A stretch of DNA of 28,213 nt from Micractinium sp. NFX-FRZ. Its lineage: Eukaryota > Chlorophyta > Trebouxiophyceae > Chlorellales > Chlorellaceae. A program made the translations under genes and the position numbers. The stretch spans positions 1 to 28,213 of the forward strand of contig JAPTJF010000622.1 of assembly GCA_029339195.1 (NCBI GenBank), in the 5' to 3' direction. This document shows, piece by piece, positions 1 to 10,002 of this stretch (its first letter is position 1; each line of letters starts with the position of its first letter). The notes beneath the pieces were generated by a model, which made no database searches, was not told the origin of the DNA, and was given only the letters and a program-made list of their open reading frames with translations.

Positions 1-1
1 C

Positions 2-79
2 TCTCTGCTGCTGGCAGATGGGCAGACGCATTCTGCCCCGTCCTACCTGAGCGGCACCATCAGCCACTTGAGCGGCTAA
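2..79 (+). CDS. possible C-terminal end of an upstream gene (partial)
   Basis: Frame 2 is open from the window edge to a TAA at 77-79. It encodes about 25 residues, Ser/Leu rich, ending in HLSG. The composition looks more protein-like than the other two frames, but there is no homology to recognise and no splice signal to confirm it. If real, it would be the 3' end of a plus-strand gene converging on the MYND gene. It could equally be chance. Confidence 0.25.
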   Translation, partial: SLLLADGQTHSAPSYLSGTISHLSG

Positions 80-347
80 TGCTGGCATTGCTAGGGAAGG
101 CGGAAGGGTGGGAGTTGTCGTGATGGGGCCAGGCCGCTGGAGATGCCCAGCCTTGGCTGGAAGTCTGCCGGTGTGTTGCTCTTCTCTGCAATCCGCCGCC
201 GCCGCCGCATGCTCCTGCTGCACCCCTCATCCAGGTGTCCGTAAGCGAAGGCCCCTGCCTTGCTGTTCCAGCCTCCCCTGGGCTGTGTTGTGGGTGGCAT
301 GCACCCTTTTCTCGCACCTAACGCTTCCATCTCTGCTACAAAGCATC

Positions 348-352
348 TTACA
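348..352 (-). promoter_or_regulatory. putative poly(A) signal TGTAA of the MYND gene
   Basis: TTACA on the plus strand is TGTAA on the minus strand, about 260 nt after the MYND-gene stop codon at 613-615. TGTAA is the usual polyadenylation signal of chlorophyte algae. Assignment to this gene is inferred from position. Confidence 0.4.
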
Positions 353-489
353 CCCCTCAATGAACGAACCTTAAATTTCACATGAATTCTAGCCCGGAAA
401 ACGGAGACAGATGCAGTATGCGCATGTCACGCATGTCACCGGGCTCGCTATGCTCTCTATCTCTCAGGCTCAGGCTGCCCCACACATTT

Positions 490-518
490 GCCTTACTTAA
501 CCTAACCTAAGGTAAGGC
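490..518. repeat. short inverted repeat, 7-bp arms
   Basis: GCCTTAC (490-496) and GTAAGGC (512-518) are perfect inverted copies around a 15-nt loop containing CCTAACCTAA. It would lie in the 3' UTR of the MYND gene if the TGTAA assignment is right. Confidence 0.45.
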
Positions 519-612
519 TCACACACCACCACCCCCAGGCAGCGGCCGCCAGCTTGTGGGTGATGACGCATTGCTGCACCATATGCGTGCACTGGGCGTA
601 ACATTGCTGTTC

Positions 613-3600
613 TTAGCGCCCCCTACCGCTGCCGCTGGCTGCGCTGCTGCTGGCCCCGGCGGCGCCACCGCTGCCACTGGCGGCCTGGCACTTCCGCTTG
701 TGCTGCTGCCAATGCGAAGTCTGGCACTGCCGGCTGCACACACGCACACCGGGGAGGGGCAAGCGGCAGGGTGCGTCCCATGGGCGTTGACGAGAAGATG
801 TATGCGTGCAGGGCACGGCATGCAGCAGGCAGCACAGCCCGCTGGTAAGCTGACCACGCTGCACAGTGCGGCGCAGAGCAGCGCAGCGCGGGGCAGCGCA
901 CCTGCAGTAGGCCACTTGCTTGCACCGAGAGCAGCGCTTGAGCCCCATGCGGATCATTCCGCACCCATGGCACGTGGCGTCCTCTGCCAGCTGGCTGTAC
1001 GTCTCTGCCAGGTCAGCCCTGCTCCTCTCAAGAAGCCCCTTGGTCTCGGTCGGTATGGGCACCTGCACGAGCGTGAGGGGTACCCCAAATCGCTGCCATT
1101 CAATCACACCCTGTCTGCAACCGGCGATCACGGATGAATTAGAATATGGTCCATTCCACGGAGCGCCACAGACAAGTGCACGGGGGCAGGTCTGCTGCCT
1201 GCCTGGCGTTCGAGCATGTCTTTCCAGCACGCCTGCCTCATTGCTCAACCTGCCAGCTCGCCCACCCGGCCAGCCGCCACGCCCACCCTGCCATGCTGGC
1301 CCTGCTGCTGCCGGTACCAGACACCTCTCCAGGCACTCTTGCTGGCAGCCAAGCACCCGCAGCGCCCTGACGTGTCTGGCGTCGGCACCTCCACCCTTTC
1401 CGCCCCGCCTCTGCCCATGCACACTCACATGGAAGGGTAACCCCTGCGCGCGCGCCTGGTCCAGCACTTGCTGTATGTGGTTGGAAGTTGCATGGTACAT
1501 GTGGCACATGCTGGTGGGGCACCACACGCGGAAGCGCCGCTCGCAGGCCTGCTCCCAGGGGCGGGCTTACTCGGGCGGGGTGGGTTCATTGGGGGATGTG
1601 GGCGGCTGCAAAGGCTTGGCTGGAGTCTGCTCTAAATAGAAAACAAAGCAGCCTCGGGTGGGCCGGCAAGAGCTGCCAGCCAACAACACCGTGAAGCAGA
1701 GCTGGCTCGAGGGGTGCCTGCGTCGCAATACTCCGCCTTGCGACCAAACAAAGACAACACAGAAAATAAAACAGACTGCCAGCCCAGGCACACGCAGGCC
1801 CGCCAGCCCCACCTTTGCCTCCCGCTGAACATCCGCGATCTGCTGCAGCGTGAAGGTGGGGCCGCAGCCGCCCTGCTCAATGGCGGGGTAGTGCTTGATC
1901 CAGGCGATGCCAAGCATGAGCGTGTCGCCGCTGGCCTCGGCCAGCTGCAGGGTGAGGGTAAGGGTAGGGTGAGGGTGAGGGTGAGGATGGGGATGGGGAT
2001 GAGGGTGACGCGCGGTGAGGGGACAGGAGCAGGGAGGGGTGGCATTTAACAGAGTGCTGCCGCTTGCTGGCGCAAGTCTGCCAACGCTCCAGGACTATCA
2101 CCATGGGAACACCGGCCCGGCAGCCCAAAGCGAGCCGCCGTCACACACCACGACCACCCCGCACCTCCTTCATGCGCTGCAGGTCGGCCCAGGCCTCCCG
2201 CGGCTGCGCCAGCGCAAAGTGGGCGCCGCTGGAGACAAAGGGGCCCATGGGGCTGGCCGGCAGCAGGTCGGACATGCGCTGCCCCACCTGTGGGTCGGCA
2301 GGGGAGCAAGAGGGTGCGTCAACCTGAGGGCCTGGGGTTGAGGAAGCGATTTGGATTTGGAGCCAAGGGGTATTGAACAGGTACCGGACAGGACTGCCTG
2401 CGGGGTGATGAAGGGTTAAGGGGAGGTTTTGGCATGCATGCCAGCGGCAGCACGCAAATGGGAACCCACTGCAATCAACCCCACAGCAGCAACAGGGTCG
2501 AGCTGTGTTCCCCTCACAGTACATCAATCACCGACCTGCAGGTTGAGGCGGTACGCCTCCTCCGGGCTGGGCTGCCAAAGGGGGACAGGCCCGGGACGGA
2601 GGAGAAGAGCAGCGCATTGGCGGTCTGCCAGCGCAGCAGGTAGCAGCAGAAGAGGAGGGCCTCAAAGGACAGCAGCAGGCCGCTACCGCTGCCGCTGCTG
2701 CCGCTGGTGGCAGCGTCGTTGAGCCGCGCCAGCTCAGTGCGCAGCTGCTCTGCCACCTGGCGCCGCTCCAGCAGCTGTATGAGCTTGCCCGCCAGTCGGT
2801 GCACGTGGGGCAGCATGCTGACCATCTGCCGCTGCTCCTTCATGGCTGCCGAGCGCAGGATGATGCAGGCGGCGGTGGCCTTCAGAACCGAGGGCAGCTG
2901 CGGACAGGCGGGTGGGGCAAAGGCAGGCGGGCAGGCAGGCAGGCGGGGAGGGCCGTGAGAGTGCTCGAGCAAGCAGGTGTTGGCGTGCATGGCACAGTTC
3001 GGTGGGCGGTGCAGGGAGGTGAAGGGCGGGCGGGTGGGCGGGCGGGCGGGCGGGCGGGCGTGGAGGTGTTGGGCGGGCACGCAGGCAGGATGCCAGGCAG
3101 GCGGGCGGGCAGGTGGGAGGGCTGGAAGGAAGGAAGAGACGATGGGTGGGCGGGCCAGAACAAAGCCAGGCAGGCAAGCAGGCAGATGCCAGTCATGTGG
3201 CACCTCAGGCTCCGGGTCGGCCTCCCGCACGTAGGCGCTCATGCCGCCCCCCTCCACATCGGTAAGCATGAGAAATGGGCAGAGGGACACGCAAAGCGTG
3301 GGAGCCAGGAGTGGCTGCGGGCGGGGAGGGCGGGAGGCGGGGGCGGTGGTCTGGTGGGGGCGGGTCTGTATCGCGCACCGTGCCGGCAGGCGTCACACTG
3401 CGCGCTCCCCACAGGGCATGCAAGGGCAAAGCAAAGCAAGGTGCGGGTGGCCGCCTTTTGAACAGCCTTCGTGTGAGTGCACAGGAACGTCGGCGCGGGG
3501 CGGCCTGATGCCTTGAACCTGTGCTCCAAGTCGTGCTGTCATGTGTACAGTCGCGCTTCTCATTGGAGCGTCACAGAGCCCACAGGCACGCATGCCGTCA

Positions 3601-4216
3601 GCGGCTGCCACCCTCCCATGTCACCGCAGTCCACCAAGCAAGCTCAGGCGCTGGTCCTGTTCTGCTGCACACAAGCTCAGAGAGGCAAGCACAAGGCCAG
3701 CAGCTTACCTCTTTTTTGAAGAGGCTGTACGAGTCGAGCGGCAGCGCCACCTGGGCGGCGACGATGCGCGCCAGGGCGGGCGCCTGCTGCGCATCCACGT
3801 CGGGGCCCAGCCGCGGGCCGGTGGCGGGGTCAAAGTCAATGGAGAAATCCTCGGTGAAGAAGCGCCAGGCGTGGTCCAGCAGCGCCTGGTGCTGCAGGAA
3901 GGCCGCCACGTCAGCGCCCCGCTCCGCAGCGGGCAGCGCCGCCGCCTTCTCCAGGCGCCGCAGGTAGTACGACGGCTGGTCCATGCTCGTGCCCGCGCTG
4001 CGTGGCGAATGGGCCAGGAGGGAGGGGAGCGAGGGCCGGGTGTGAGCGAGGGTTGGCGCGGGCTGAGACGGAAGCTTGGCTTGCAGCAACAGTGGCGGTG
4101 GCGGTGACCGGCGGCGGCGCCAGTAGTCCGGCGGCGGTGCTGGCCCCGTCTCGCTTTGCTCGTGGACACTGGAACACTACATGATAGCCCCTCACCCACC
4201 CTGTCGAGCCTGACAT
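613..4216 (-). CDS. MYND-type zinc-finger protein
   Basis: Modelled minus-strand exons: 4200-4216, 3709-3997, 3204-3251, 2536-2897, 2165-2287, 1813-1944, 1429-1548, 902-1110, 613-733; about 464 aa if 2572-2597 is excluded. The C-terminus (residues about 402-440) is a complete MYND zinc finger: CHGC, then RC..C, YC, QC, and a final H...C, so all eight Zn ligands are present. It is split by an intron (734-901) that removes a phase-2 junction to give YCSRQC. MYND domains mediate protein-protein contacts; the roughly 400 residues before it are largely helical in appearance and I do not recognise a SET domain, so a methyltransferase role is not supported. The tail is Ser/Gly/Ala rich. The 17-nt first coding exon (MSGSTG) is supported by matching phase-2 splice sites; an alternative start is the ATG at 3982-3984 (MDQPSYY). 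The exon at 2536-2897 has a frame discontinuity, described separately. Family call is sure; function is unknown. Confidence 0.8.
1945..2011. repeat. G-rich GGTGAGG/GGATGG tract in a MYND-gene intron
   Basis: Plus strand carries repeated GGGT, GGTGAGG and GGATGG runs immediately upstream (in gene sense) of the acceptor of exon 1813-1944, so the pre-mRNA has the C-rich complement and this doubles as its polypyrimidine tract. The DNA plus strand has enough G-runs to form a quadruplex. Confidence 0.6.
2572..2597 (-). other. 26-nt frame-breaking segment inside a MYND-gene exon
   Basis: In minus-strand sense the segment begins GT, has a pyrimidine run, and ends TTTGGCAG. The reading frame before it (…QTANALLFSS) and after it (PSPEEAYRLNLQ) both look coding but differ by 2 nt; removing exactly these 26 nt restores phase 0 and fits every flanking exon. 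It is either an extremely short intron or marks an indel or sequence error nearby. Confidence 0.5.
3024..3061. repeat. GGGC/GGCG simple repeat in an intron
   Basis: A run of GGGCGGGC units (with one GGGT variant) lies in the MYND-gene intron 2898-3203, which also holds several GGCA runs (about 2920-2950 and 3075-3110). Capable of forming a G-quadruplex on the plus strand. Confidence 0.6.
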
Positions 4217-4267
4217 GGCGCCAGGGGTTCTTCTGCAGTGCGTGCACAACGCTCCTCAGCCGCAATG

Positions 4268-4293
4268 GGGTCGACTCTGACCAGAGTCGACCC
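4268..4293. repeat. 26-nt near-perfect palindrome
   Basis: GGGTCGACTCTG and its exact reverse complement flank a 2-nt spacer (AC). It lies 52 bp upstream of the modelled MYND-gene ATG. It could be a dimeric transcription-factor site or a 5' UTR hairpin. Confidence 0.7.
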
Positions 4294-4806
4294 TCAGAAC
4301 ACTAAAGGCTGGATGTTCTGGAGACAAGAACAGTCAGGGGCGCGTCTCAGAGTGCGTCGGTGCGCAGCTGTGCCACGGCACGCTGGGCGACAAAGTTGTG
4401 TGCACTTGTCACTGGGAGGCGCACATTAGTGTCGGGAGCGCTTCCCGCGGCGGAACATGTCCACAGTTTAGCGGTCAACTGGCGGTACTGCAGCTGGCGG
4501 CAAGACGACCCCATGCAGGCTGCATGCGAAGCAAAGGACGGCATGCCAGCTGGTGGGGCGTCACAGAGTCATTGTCTGTCCGAAGAGTAACAGTTGCAAG
4601 CTTCCGACAAGTGAAGGTGGCAGGACAGGGCTGAGCGCGGTGTGTCACGAGCGCCTGGAGCGGCAGGGCCAATGCTCATGAGCCTGTATCTCTACAGCGC
4701 CAGGAACTGCAGTTCCAGCTGTCGACTATTAAACACCTGCAAGCGTTGGCGGTTTTCACGACAGCATGCGCTGCATCAGCGAGGTCTGCGGGCATCGGCT
4801 GGGGCA

Positions 4807-4851
4807 GATACGCCACTGTCACGGTGGATACGCCACCGTCACGGTGGATAC
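4807..4851. repeat. 20-bp tandem direct repeat with inner palindrome
   Basis: Two adjacent 20-bp copies of GATACGCCACYGTCACGGTG plus a third partial GATAC. Copy 2 contains the palindrome CACCGTCACGGTG. It lies about 320-360 bp upstream of the transporter ATG, a suitable place for a regulatory site. Confidence 0.65.
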
Positions 4852-5168
4852 ACTCTAGACGTAAAGAGCGCTGGTTCACACCAGGCAGCTGTGCAACCAA
4901 CGCTCGATGGTTTGCTGGCATTTACGTGCCTCACATGAGCTGCCCCCCCCCCTTGTGCCATGCAACCGGTTGCTCGACCAGCTGCAGGGACGGTGCCCCA
5001 GCTGGCACCGAGATTTGCCCCAGGCAGCTAGCTACACGGCGAGTTCCTCGTATCTATTTATTTCACGGCGCTGGGTGCTTGTCTGCTTCTTCAACTCCAA
5101 AGCAGCACCCAGTTATTTTCTCACGACTTGTCCACCGCGCCAGCCAAACCAGCCGGTGGGCCAGCCAG

Positions 5169-7817
5169 ATGTCCTTGACAGCCATGGCATCCAGGAACGT
5201 GCTCACGATCCGGCCAGCGGCTTGCTCCAGCGGGCTGGCGCGGCACGGTGCACGCCGCGGGCTGGCCGCCTCGCGCTGCAACAGCCGCGCTCGGCAGCTG
5301 CTTGGCGTGCGGGCACGCGGTTCTCTGAGCGGGAGCCTGAGCGGCAGCATGGACTTTGATGAGCCGACAGCAGAGGACGCGGCGGGAGCGGCGGCCTTGG
5401 CGGCGGCGGCGGTCGAGCGCCTTGCCCTGTCCGCCGCCACCTCGCAGCACCTCCCGCCTACAGCGTCAGCGTGGCTCATGAAGCAGCACGACGCGGTGGT
5501 GCCCGCCGCAGCCAGCACAGACAGTGGCGCAGACGGCGCGGCCGGCTCCTATTTCAGCAGTCTGCTGGAGATGATCCCCCTGAGCCCCCGCACCCGCGGC
5601 ATTGTCATGCTCAACCTGCTTGTGCTGCTGGTGGCCAGCAACTGGGTGAGTTGGCATTCAGCAGTTTGATTTCCCAGAAACTGAACTTTGGCGGCGAGGA
5701 GAGGGTGCGCCTGGGCAACAAAGGCCTGCCAGCCATGCAGCCTCCTTCCACTCATGCCGGATTGCTGCCAACACCTTGCTAGGGCAGGCCCTCTTGTCAA
5801 GCCACTGCCCCTGGCGGCCTCCGCCCCTTCCCAACTCCCGCACACCTCCTCCCAATGTCCACCCATGCAGGTGGTGGTCAAAGACGTGGGTGCTACCTAT
5901 GACCCCTTTGGTTTTGCCTTCCTGCGCTTTGCCGTGGCGGCAGCAGCCCTGAGCCCCTTCCTGAAGGCGGCCTCCAAGGACAAGCGCATCATGCGGGCAG
6001 GCATGGAGATTGGCCTGTGGACCGCAGCAGGTGGGGTGGGCGCCTGGGTGGGTGGGTGAGTGGGGACGCAGTGCGTGCGGGCCGGCCGTCCCTTGCCGCG
6101 CCGCCTGCGCTCTGCCTGTGAACCCGCTCGCCAACTCTGAGCGCACCCGCCGAGGCCACCAACCGTCTGCGCTGCCGCCTGCCTGCCCGCCCGCCCGCCT
6201 GCCATCCGCTGCCCTGCAGGCTACATTGCGCAGTCTGCCGGGCTGCTGACCACCGACGCCTCCCGCGCCTCCTTCCTCTCCACCTTCACCGTCCTCGTGG
6301 TCCCCTTCCTCGCTGGCATCAGCGGCAAGGGCGTCTCAATTGTCACCTGGGCCAGCTGCGTCGCCGCCCTGCTGGGCGTGGGCCTGCTGGAGCAGAGCGG
6401 CGCCAGCCCCGGCATCGGCGACGCATGGAGCATGGTGTCGGCAGTCGCCTTTGGCGTCCAGGTCGGTGCACAGCCTCTCCCCCTACTCAGTCCTCTCCCT
6501 ATCTCCCTGTCTGCCCACCTCCCATGCGAGCACGCGCGCCACCCCAGCCTGCCGCTGCAAGGCTGCAAACGCCAGCTTGCTGCGCGAGCACACTGCCAGC
6601 AAGGCGGTCCGGCCCAGGATGCCTCGGCCCATGTGCTGCTGCTGCTGACCCTCACAAAGCCGCGCGTGTTTGCTGGCGCTGCTGCAGGTGTTCCGCACCG
6701 AGCACTGGGCCCGAATCCTGGGAAACAACTCCAACCTCTCCCTCATGTCTGTGGGTAAGTGCACCCCCTCGCCCGCCCAGGCTTACACCTCTTGCCTATG
6801 CATGCCCGTCCGGCTCCGGCGGGCTGTGGGCCGCACACGGGGAGCGTGGAGGGCAAGGCCTGCCTGGCTCCACCCACCATGCCATGCAGTGCTGGCGTCC
6901 ACAGTGCCGTGTCGCTGGTGCCGCCATTGGCACCCTCATTTGGGTGTCCCCACCACCTCCTCTCTAGTCTCTTCCAATGACCAACCAACCAACCAACCAA
7001 CCGCTTTAAACCCCTGCCCGCCCGCCTGCCCGCCTGCAGTGCTGACCACCACCATGATGTTCTCAGCGGTGGCGGCGGGCGCCGCCCACCCTGACGCCCT
7101 GGCCAACCTGCTGCACCACCCCAGCACGGGCATCTCAATGCTGACTGCCAGCAACGTTCCCTGGCACCAGGTGGGTGGTTTGATTTGAAATGGTGTGGAG
7201 GCTGCTGATGTATGTGCTGCTCATGGCAGCAGGTGCTGCTGCCTGCTGGTGCGTGCCAGCCTGAGTGCGGCCCAGGCCAGCTCCGTGTGCGTCGGGCAGC
7301 GTGGCGGGCCTGGACCTGGGCAGCGTGCCCGCTCCACTCCCTCGCCGTCCTGCCGCCGGCAGCAGGGCGCAGACGTGAAGACGCGGCCCGCTTGCTGCCC
7401 GGCGCCTTCGCCGCCCCCGCCCGCCGCCTGGTTTCTCGACCAACAAACCGCTCTGCCTGCTTGCCTGCCCACCACCAACCGTTGTACCTCCCCGCCCCTT
7501 CCTGCCCCGTACCGCCGCCCCCTCAGGTGCTGTACTGCGGCCTGCTGACCACGGACCTCACGCTGATGATGGAGGTGTTTGCCCTGCAAGACGTCTCCTC
7601 TGTGGATGCCGCCATCATCTACACTCTGGAGCCAGTGCTGGGCGCCGGCTTTGCCTGGGTGCTGCTGGGCGAGCGGCTGGGGCTCAAGGGCATGGCGGGG
7701 GCGGGCATCATCGTCGCCTCCTCCATGTTCAGCCAGCTGATGGGGAAGCCCGAGGGGGAGGGGGAGCAGGGCGGGGCGGCTGCCGGCAATCTGCTCAAGG
7801 GGGACAAGGCAGAGTGA
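5169..7817 (+). CDS. EamA/DMT-family transporter, probably plastid envelope
   Basis: Six exons with consistent phases: 5169-5645, 5871-6030, 6220-6461, 6688-6754, 7040-7170, 7527-7817; 455 aa. Residues 1-60 are rich in Arg, Ser and Ala with few acids, typical of a chloroplast transit peptide (second ATG at 5184). From about residue 135 a chain of hydrophobic segments follows. The first EamA repeat has the signature FGFAFLRFAVAAAAL, then GLLTTDASRASFLSTFTVLVVP and a segment preceding the cytosolic-type loop; the second ends DAAIIYTLEPVLGAGFAWVLLGERL, the classic EamA C-terminal signature with the conserved TLEPV...GE. About ten membrane spans fit the family. DMT members export or exchange small metabolites, amino acids, nucleotide sugars or amines; the substrate cannot be told. 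Related plastidic plant proteins belong to the WAT1-like/EamA group. The C-terminal tail is hydrophilic and Gly/Glu rich. Confidence 0.85.
6981..7002 (+). repeat. CCAA microsatellite in a transporter intron
   Basis: Five and a half CCAA units in the intron 6755-7039, shortly before its acceptor. Confidence 0.8.
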
Positions 7818-10002
7818 GGGACGAATGAAGCGGGCTGGGGGGCCGGCCAGCCGGCCCTCGCGCAGCTTACGGCGCAGCTCGCTGTGAGACGTGTCCCCGC
7901 CCCCACCCGCCCGCCTGCTCGCAAATGCCCTTGAGCCCCAGCCTCCTCGCAAATGCCTCCCGCCCGGCCTCGCGCCGCCCTGAGAACCCCTGCCAGCAGG
8001 CCCCCACATCCCACACAACGCTTCTCTCAAACAACGTCACGCAACCAAACTCCTCTCCCCTGCGGCCGCCTCGGCACGCTGCCACCGCCTGGCCGCTGCG
8101 CCCTGCACCCTTGTTGCCTTGGCTCTGGCCACCACCAACACCCCCTCCTCCTTTCTCACCAGCTGTGCCCCTGCGCCCCCTGGGTGTTCAAGCATGTACC
8201 ACATGTCACTGGCATTCCTTCGTAACCTCCTCTTCCTGCCTGCTTGTTCCACACAATTTTGCTGTCCCCCCACCCCCCAAAGAACCCGATCCGCTTGCCA
8301 ACACCGACGCAGCGCCGACTCTCCTGCATGCGTTTTGCCACCCCCTGCATGCGTAATGTCCTGACGCACATGCGCCCCCCTTTTTTGCCTGTGCCAATGC
8401 TCACCTGTCGTCCCCAGTGCGGGCACCAGCCCGCGAATATCTCTTCGAGCACCCCCGTGCTCCCTCTGCCCACACCCTCCCTCCCCTTCTCCTCACTGCC
8501 ACAACCCCTTCTCCCCCTCTTGACCGCCTCCCCTCCCCCCCCCTCGCGAGCGCCACTCATGCTCCCTCTGCCCACACCGCCCGTACTTCCGCTGGCTTTG
8601 ATTAGCACTGCCATGTTGAGTGCCTTTGGAAAAGGCTCCTGCCCTGCCCTGCTATGGTCCACTTGAATTTGGAGCAGTACTACATGCACCCTTCCTCACT
8701 TTCACCTTTGTAAGTACACACGCTGTGCGTTTTCCGTTACTTAGCAGCGCGCTCCAGGCAGGGCTCTGGGCAGGGCAACTGGCTGACGGTCCCATTGTGT
8801 CCCATAAAAAGAATTGGTCGGTTATTGTGGGGCATCAAGGGATGGCGGGGGGGAGCATGAGCAACCATGTGAAAGCGAGGGGGGTGACCAATGGGGAGAA
8901 GGACAGAGGGCTGGGGCGGTGGGCGACAGCTTGCGGGAGAGGCAGAGACAGGTGGTAGTGTTGGTGCTGTGTCGAGCACAGGAGGGGGGACGGTGCGGCA
9001 TGGCCTGCAACTGTTGGCAGTACAGAGGAGGACGTGCACTGCGCAGGACTACTGGGTGCAGGAAGAACGGGCGCGCCAGCCAGAAGGGCAAGCATGGCCA
9101 GCCGGCGTTCGGTCGGCACGCTCGGTTTGCCGGCTCAATCGGCAGCAACTGACACCGCCCGGCACGGCTCCTGGCGAGGCAGGGCAGAGGGGCAGTGCAG
9201 CAGCGCCAGCGGGCAGCCAAGGGCGGCACAGCATCGTTGTCTGTCATCCAACAGATCAAGCTGGGGCAGGGACAGGATTGGATGGGTGGGGCATGGGGTT
9301 CCGCCGCAAGGCCTGTGCATGTGCAAGCCTTTTGTCTTTCATCGGAGTGTCAGGGCTGGACTTGCATAAGGAATCAGGGGCAGGCAAATGCCACGTCGAA
9401 TGGAATGGGATGGGATAAATCCCCTCACACACGAGGACGAAATGCGCACGGGAATAAAACTGGGGGCGGGGTCGGAACATGGCAGGAGGGAAAGGGGGGG
9501 CAGAGGGCGGCTGGCACGAGGGTGGCACCGCTGGATACCGGAGGCTGGGTGGTGGTGCTGGTACATCGGGAGCCACGAGTGCAGAGGCAACCAGGGGTGG
9601 ACACATGGGGTGAAAGAACAGCAGGGGGCGGCGCAAGTGGGCCAAAGGGATACAAAGATGTTCAGGGAAGGAGGGCAGGGCTCGGAAAAATGAAGGGGCG
9701 CTGCTGCGCTGGGCAGCAGCTGGGCAGCAGCTCAACGTCACATGGCGTTGGGGTGACGTGGCAGAGTCCACAGGCTGGCTGGTAGCAAGGGGCGGCGCCA
9801 GCGGGGGGCAGCTCAGAAACAATGGGGTGGGTTTGGGCTTCGTGGGGAGGCCGGCAGACTTGGAGGGCAGCACAGCTTGGGCACAGAGAGGTGCAGCCGC
9901 AGGCAGGCGTAGGGGAGGCGCCAGGACGGGGCAGGGGGCCTTGCGCACCACGTGCCATGCCCTTTGCGGCGCGCTTTCTTCCCTGCGCCGCCTCCCGCCC
10001 GC
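7818..10002. other. 2.2-kb gene-free region between convergent genes
   Basis: Both flanking genes end here. The left part (7818-8700) is strongly C-rich on the plus strand, probably the transporter 3' UTR, with a TGTAA at 8709-8713. The right part (about 8800-10000) is G-rich on the plus strand, fitting the 3' UTR of the minus-strand gene. A 19-bp direct repeat TGCTCCCTCTGCCCACACC occurs at 8458-8476 and 8560-8578. Long ORFs exist but are Pro/Ala/Ser-rich, with no domain and no splice structure, so I call no gene. Confidence 0.6.
8709..8713 (+). promoter_or_regulatory. putative poly(A) signal TGTAA of the transporter gene
   Basis: This is the first TGTAA I find downstream of the transporter stop codon, about 890 nt away. 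That distance is long but not unusual for green algal 3' UTRs. Confidence 0.35.

Larger units (their letters stand above)
80..612. other. gene-free stretch: 3' flank of the MYND gene
   Basis: I see no coding exon here. The reverse strand carries a TGTAA motif (348-352) that would suit cleavage of the MYND-gene transcript, and a short inverted repeat (490-518). The overlapping ORFs are low-complexity and mutually antisense. Confidence 0.5.
4217..5168. promoter_or_regulatory. divergent intergenic region, MYND gene / transporter
   Basis: About 950 bp between two genes pointing away from each other, so it should hold both promoters and 5' UTRs. It contains a 26-nt palindrome (4268-4293), a 20-bp direct repeat (4807-4851), and the AT-rich element CTATTTATTTC (about 5054-5064) some 105 bp before the transporter ATG, the best TATA-like candidate. 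An ORF runs from 4746 into the transporter, but its amino-acid composition changes sharply at 5169, so I treat it as untranslated. Confidence 0.5.

Noticed and set aside
613..1527. Continuous 304-codon minus-strand ORF over the MYND region
   Set aside because: It reads through two introns (734-901 and 1111-1428). Splicing restores the full MYND ligand set (YCSRQC), while the unspliced frame interrupts it with low-complexity sequence.
1945..2011. Telomere-like repeat
   Set aside because: The GGGTGAGG/GGATGG units do not match the TTTAGGG-type plant and algal telomere repeat and are irregular; treated as a simple G-rich intronic repeat.
4200..4265. Minus-strand frame LRLRSVVHALQKNPWRHVRLDR as the first MYND-gene exon
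   Set aside because: It starts with TTG and has no ATG. The overlapping frame from the ATG at 4214-4216 uses the same donor in the phase needed by the next exon.
4746..5168. N-terminal extension of the transporter ORF
   Set aside because: Composition is unlike a targeting peptide or membrane protein, it encodes the promoter direct repeat, and a TATA-like element lies within it; the transit-peptide-like sequence begins at 5169 or 5184.
9256..9951. 231-codon minus-strand ORF in the convergent region
   Set aside because: Pro/Ser/Ala-rich, no domain, lies directly downstream of the UVR-TPR stop codon; better explained as 3' UTR in GC-rich DNA, where long chance ORFs are common.
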